Source of the DNA: Amycolatopsis bullii
Lineage (GTDB): Bacteria; Actinomycetota; Actinomycetes; Mycobacteriales; Pseudonocardiaceae
Direction of reading: 5' to 3'
DNA length: 64,000 nt
NCBI RefSeq assembly: GCF_014654205.1
Contig: NZ_BNAW01000020.1
Location: 79,265-143,264 of the forward strand
A model generated the notes under the pieces. It did no database searches, was not told the origin of the DNA, and saw nothing but the letters and a program-made list of their open reading frames with translations. Of the stretch, positions 60,809 to 64,000 are shown in pieces. Position 1 is the stretch's first letter; each line of letters opens with the position of its first letter. The translations under genes and the position numbers were made by a program.

Positions 60809-61447
60809 TTGAGCGGCGACGCAGGCCGGTTGTTCACCCGCGACGAACTCGCGCTCGACCCGGTCGACCTGGCCCACCTGCTGCTCGGCTCGGTCCTGGA
60901 GGCCGACGGTCCGGACGGCACCGTCGGCGTCCGGCTGGTCGAGGTCGAGGCCTACCGCGGCGAGGACGATCCGGCGTCGCACTGTTACCGCGGGCAGACC
61001 CCGCGCAACGCCGTCATGTGGGGTCCCGCCGGCCACCTCTACGTGTACTTCGTCTACGGGATGCACTTCTGCGCGAACATCGTCGGCTCGACCGACGGGG
61101 TCGCCGGCGCGGTGCTGCTGCGGGCGGGCGAGGTCGTCACCGGACTCGACGTCGTCCGCAAGCGGCGGCCGAACGCGCGGGGGACCGGCGAGCTCGCCAA
61201 GGGCCCGGCGATCCTCACGTCGGTGCTGCGCATCGACCGCGACGAAAACGGTGTCGACCTGACCGACCCGGCGTCGCCGGTCCGGCTGTACGTGGGCGAA
61301 CGGGTGCCGGCCGAGCAGGTCCGCAGCGGCCCGCGCGTCGGCGTCGCGATGGCGATGGACACGCCGTGGCGGTTCTGGGTCGACGGCTCGCCCGCCGTGT
61401 CCACCTACCGCCGCGGCGGGAAGCGGCGGGTCCGACCCGCCAGTTAG
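60809..61447 (+). CDS. 3-methyladenine DNA glycosylase, AAG/MPG family
   Basis: 212 residues. TTG start at 60809 with GAGGAGAGG upstream. VRLVEVEAYRGEDDPASHCYRG holds the catalytic Glu and the substrate-contact residues; NAVMWGPAGHLYVYFVYGMHFCANIV and AKGPAILTSVLRI are diagnostic, and the C-terminal GPRVGV and PWRFWV complete the fold. Excises alkylated purines in base excision repair. Lies 32 bp before tyrS on the same strand, as in other actinomycetes. Confidence 0.94.
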   Translation: MSGDAGRLFTRDELALDPVDLAHLLLGSVLEADGPDGTVGVRLVEVEAYRGEDDPASHCYRGQTPRNAVMWGPAGHLYVYFVYGMHFCANIVGSTDGVAGAVLLRAGEVVTGLDVVRKRRPNARGTGELAKGPAILTSVLRIDRDENGVDLTDPASPVRLYVGERVPAEQVRSGPRVGVAMAMDTPWRFWVDGSPAVSTYRRGGKRRVRPAS

Positions 61448-61479
61448 TCGGTTGACCTGGTGCGGGAGGATCTACAGGC

Positions 61480-62754
61480 GTGAGCGAACACATCCTCGAC
61501 GAGCTGTCCTGGCGCGGCCTGATCGCGCAGTCCACCGACATCGACGCCCTCCGGCGCGAGCTCGACCAGGGTCCCGTGACGCTCTATTGCGGTTTCGACC
61601 CGACCGCGCCCAGCCTGCACGCCGGCAACCTGGTCCCACTGCTCATGCTCAAGCGCTTCCAGCGCGCGGGGCACCGGCCGATCGTGCTGGCCGGCGGCGC
61701 GACCGGGATGATCGGCGACCCGCGCGACACCGGTGAGCGCACGCTGAACACCCTCGACGTCGTCGCCGAGTGGGCCGGGCGCATCCGCGGCCAGCTCGAG
61801 CGGTTCGTCGACTTCGACGACTCGCCGACCGGCGCGATCGTCGAAAACAACCTCAATTGGACCGGGCAGCAGACCGCGCTGGAGTTCCTGCGCGACGTCG
61901 GGAAGCACTTCTCGATCAACGTCATGCTCAACCGGGAAACGGTGAAGCGCCGGCTCGAGGGTGACGGCATGTCGTACACCGAGTTCAGCTACCTGCTCCT
62001 GCAGTCGCAGGACTACCTGCAGCTGCACCGGCAGTACGGCTGCAAGCTGCAGGTCGGCGGCTCCGACCAGTGGGGCAACCTGGTCGGCGGGGTCGACCTG
62101 ATCCGCCGGACGGACGGTGCGGGCGTGCACGCGCTGACCGCGCCGCTGGTCACCGACGCCGAGGGCCGCAAGTTCGGCAAGTCCACCGGCGGCGGGAACC
62201 TCTGGCTCGACCCGGAGATGACCTCGCCGTACGCCTGGTACCAGTACTTCGTCAATGTGGGTGACGCCGACGTCGTCCGCTACCTGCGGATGTTCACCTT
62301 CCTCGGCCAGGAGGAGATCGCGGCGCTGGCGGAGGACACCGAACAGCGTCCCCAGCTGCGGGCCGCGCAGAAGCGGCTGGCGGAGGAGTTCACCACGCTG
62401 GTGCACGGTGAGGAGCAGACCCGGCAGGTGATCAACGCGAGCCAGGCGCTGTTCGGTCGCGGCGAGCTCGGCGAGCTGGACGAACGCACCCTCGACGCGG
62501 CGATGGCCGAGGTGCCGAACGGCAAGGTCGACCCGTCCGGGGACGCGACGATCGTCGACCTGCTGCTCGCCGCGGGCCTGGTGGACAGCAAGGGCGCCGC
62601 GCGCCGCACCCTCAAGGAGGGCGGCGCGTACGTCAACAACGTGAAGATCGCGGACGAGGAGTGGAAGCCGTCCCGCGAGGACGCCCTCCACGGCAAGTGG
62701 CTCGTGGTCCGCAAGGGCAAGCGGAATGTCGCCGGCGTCGCGCTCGGCGGCTGA
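61480..62754 (+). CDS. tyrS: Tyrosyl-tRNA synthetase
   Basis: 424 residues. Class I motifs: DPTAPSLHAGNLVPL (HIGH equivalent) and GRKFGKSTGGG (KMSKS equivalent, KFGKS); tyrosine site YCGFDPTA and SYLLLQSQDYLQL; C-terminal S4 RNA-binding domain (SKGAARRTLKEGGAYVNNVKI). GTG start at 61480 after GGGAGGA. No T-box leader is seen in the 32 bp upstream. Last protein gene before the rRNA operon. Confidence 0.97.
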   Translation: MSEHILDELSWRGLIAQSTDIDALRRELDQGPVTLYCGFDPTAPSLHAGNLVPLLMLKRFQRAGHRPIVLAGGATGMIGDPRDTGERTLNTLDVVAEWAGRIRGQLERFVDFDDSPTGAIVENNLNWTGQQTALEFLRDVGKHFSINVMLNRETVKRRLEGDGMSYTEFSYLLLQSQDYLQLHRQYGCKLQVGGSDQWGNLVGGVDLIRRTDGAGVHALTAPLVTDAEGRKFGKSTGGGNLWLDPEMTSPYAWYQYFVNVGDADVVRYLRMFTFLGQEEIAALAEDTEQRPQLRAAQKRLAEEFTTLVHGEEQTRQVINASQALFGRGELGELDERTLDAAMAEVPNGKVDPSGDATIVDLLLAAGLVDSKGAARRTLKEGGAYVNNVKIADEEWKPSREDALHGKWLVVRKGKRNVAGVALGG

Positions 62755-62765
62755 CCCGTCCCGGC

Positions 62766-62825
62766 GGCCCGAAACAGGCCCCTGACCTGCGAGAACGTGG
62801 TTAAGGGACCCCCCTGTTCCGGGCC
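62766..62825 (+). terminator. Probable tyrS terminator hairpin
   Basis: GGCCCGAAACAGG (62766-62778) pairs with CCTGTTCCGGGCC (62813-62825) with one mismatch and a 34-nt loop, starting 12 bp after the tyrS stop. Confidence 0.55.
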
Positions 62826-63100
62826 TCCGGAGGGGGTGTAAAGTTCTCCAAGTCGCCAGGGAAACCGGGTGGCCGCCGGGACACGAACCAAGCTCTCGCG
62901 GATCGCGATTGAGTGGGTGTCCCACCAAAAACTGCTAGGAATGACTCGCTTCGAGCGAGCCGCTTGATCGCGGCGGGTTCGGGGTGTGTTGCTTGAGAAC
63001 TCAACAGTGTGCTAGTGAACTAAGCCAGTAGAGCTTATGTATTGAAACCTCGTATGAGGTTCCTTTGAGAGCATTTAATTGCCTCGATTAAACTGTTCAT
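62826..63100 (+). promoter_or_regulatory. rRNA operon promoter and leader region
   Basis: Between tyrS and 16S there is no gene. TAAAGT (62839-62844) is a candidate -10. Leader folds include GGGACAC/GTGTCCC (62878-62884 with 62917-62923), CTCGCT-TCG-AGCGAG (62947-62961) and AACCTC-GTAT-GAGGTT (63046-63061). CTTGAGAACTCAACAGTGTG near 62993-63012 is the conserved actinobacterial rrn leader element, probably for antitermination or 16S processing. Confidence 0.65.

Positions 63101-64000
<900 letters not shown>

Noticed and set aside
62755..63100. tRNA gene between tyrS and 16S
   Set aside because: Several hairpins are present but no cloverleaf, T-loop or acceptor stem could be assembled.

Overview
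The window is high-GC actinobacterial chromosome and most likely comes from Amycolatopsis or a close relative in the Pseudonocardiaceae. The evidence is very high third-position GC, many GTG starts, ATGA/GTGA overlaps between genes, an exo-beta-D-glucosaminidase of the CsxA type, an arg operon next to tyrS and an rRNA operon, and the 5' two-thirds of a 16S rRNA at the right edge. I see no insertion sequence, phage gene, CRISPR array or tRNA.

Layout. 1-12 kb is mixed accessory and housekeeping sequence: a secreted chitosan-type GH2 enzyme cut by the window edge, a Nudix-like membrane protein, RNase HI, a Crp/Fnr regulator, a pair of very short ORFs ending at a strong hairpin, a DUF1684 protein, a secreted AMIN-like protein, an unrecognised protein with a PD-(D/E)XK-like nuclease motif, a metallo-hydrolase and a membrane acyltransferase. 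12-26 kb holds uvrA, a SigL-like ECF sigma/anti-sigma operon with a co-oriented lipoprotein, an MFS exporter with a divergent HxlR regulator, a dicarboxylate symporter with a divergent CitA/CitB-type two-component system, an M64 metalloprotease, and an Erm rRNA methylase preceded by a short leader ORF and competing hairpins.

26.7-40.5 kb is the most interesting part. One strand carries a GH20 hexosaminidase, a sugar ABC transporter and a Tat-exported lactonase behind a near-perfect DasR-type operator. Next to it are a GntP permease, an amidohydrolase deacylase and a PLP fold-III dehydratase. Divergent to these are a PfkB (2-keto-3-deoxygluconate-type) kinase, an IclR regulator and RidA. Together these could form a route for chitin breakdown products, including C1-oxidised N-acetylglucosamine (aldonic acid): lactone opening, uptake, deacetylation, deamination to 2-keto-3-deoxygluconate, then phosphorylation. 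An ACC deaminase with its own GntR regulator follows.

40.7-47.2 kb is translation: infC (AUC start)-rpmI-rplT, a SpoU methyltransferase with no normal start codon, and pheST, where PheT carries a strongly acidic insertion. A 21-bp minisatellite separates pheT from a convergent AlkD-like repair gene. 48-51.8 kb holds a secreted tripeptidyl-aminopeptidase-like enzyme, a small HTH protein and a WYL regulator. 51.9-59.3 kb is the arginine operon argCJBDFR-(unknown 105 aa)-argH, with an ARG-box-like promoter and no argG. 59.3-64 kb holds a TetR/SRPBCC pair with twin operators and a frameshifted remnant, a 3-methyladenine DNA glycosylase, tyrS, and the rRNA leader and 16S gene.

Starts were chosen from ribosome binding sites, overlaps and leaderless promoter geometry. 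All family assignments come from reading motifs, not from database searches.
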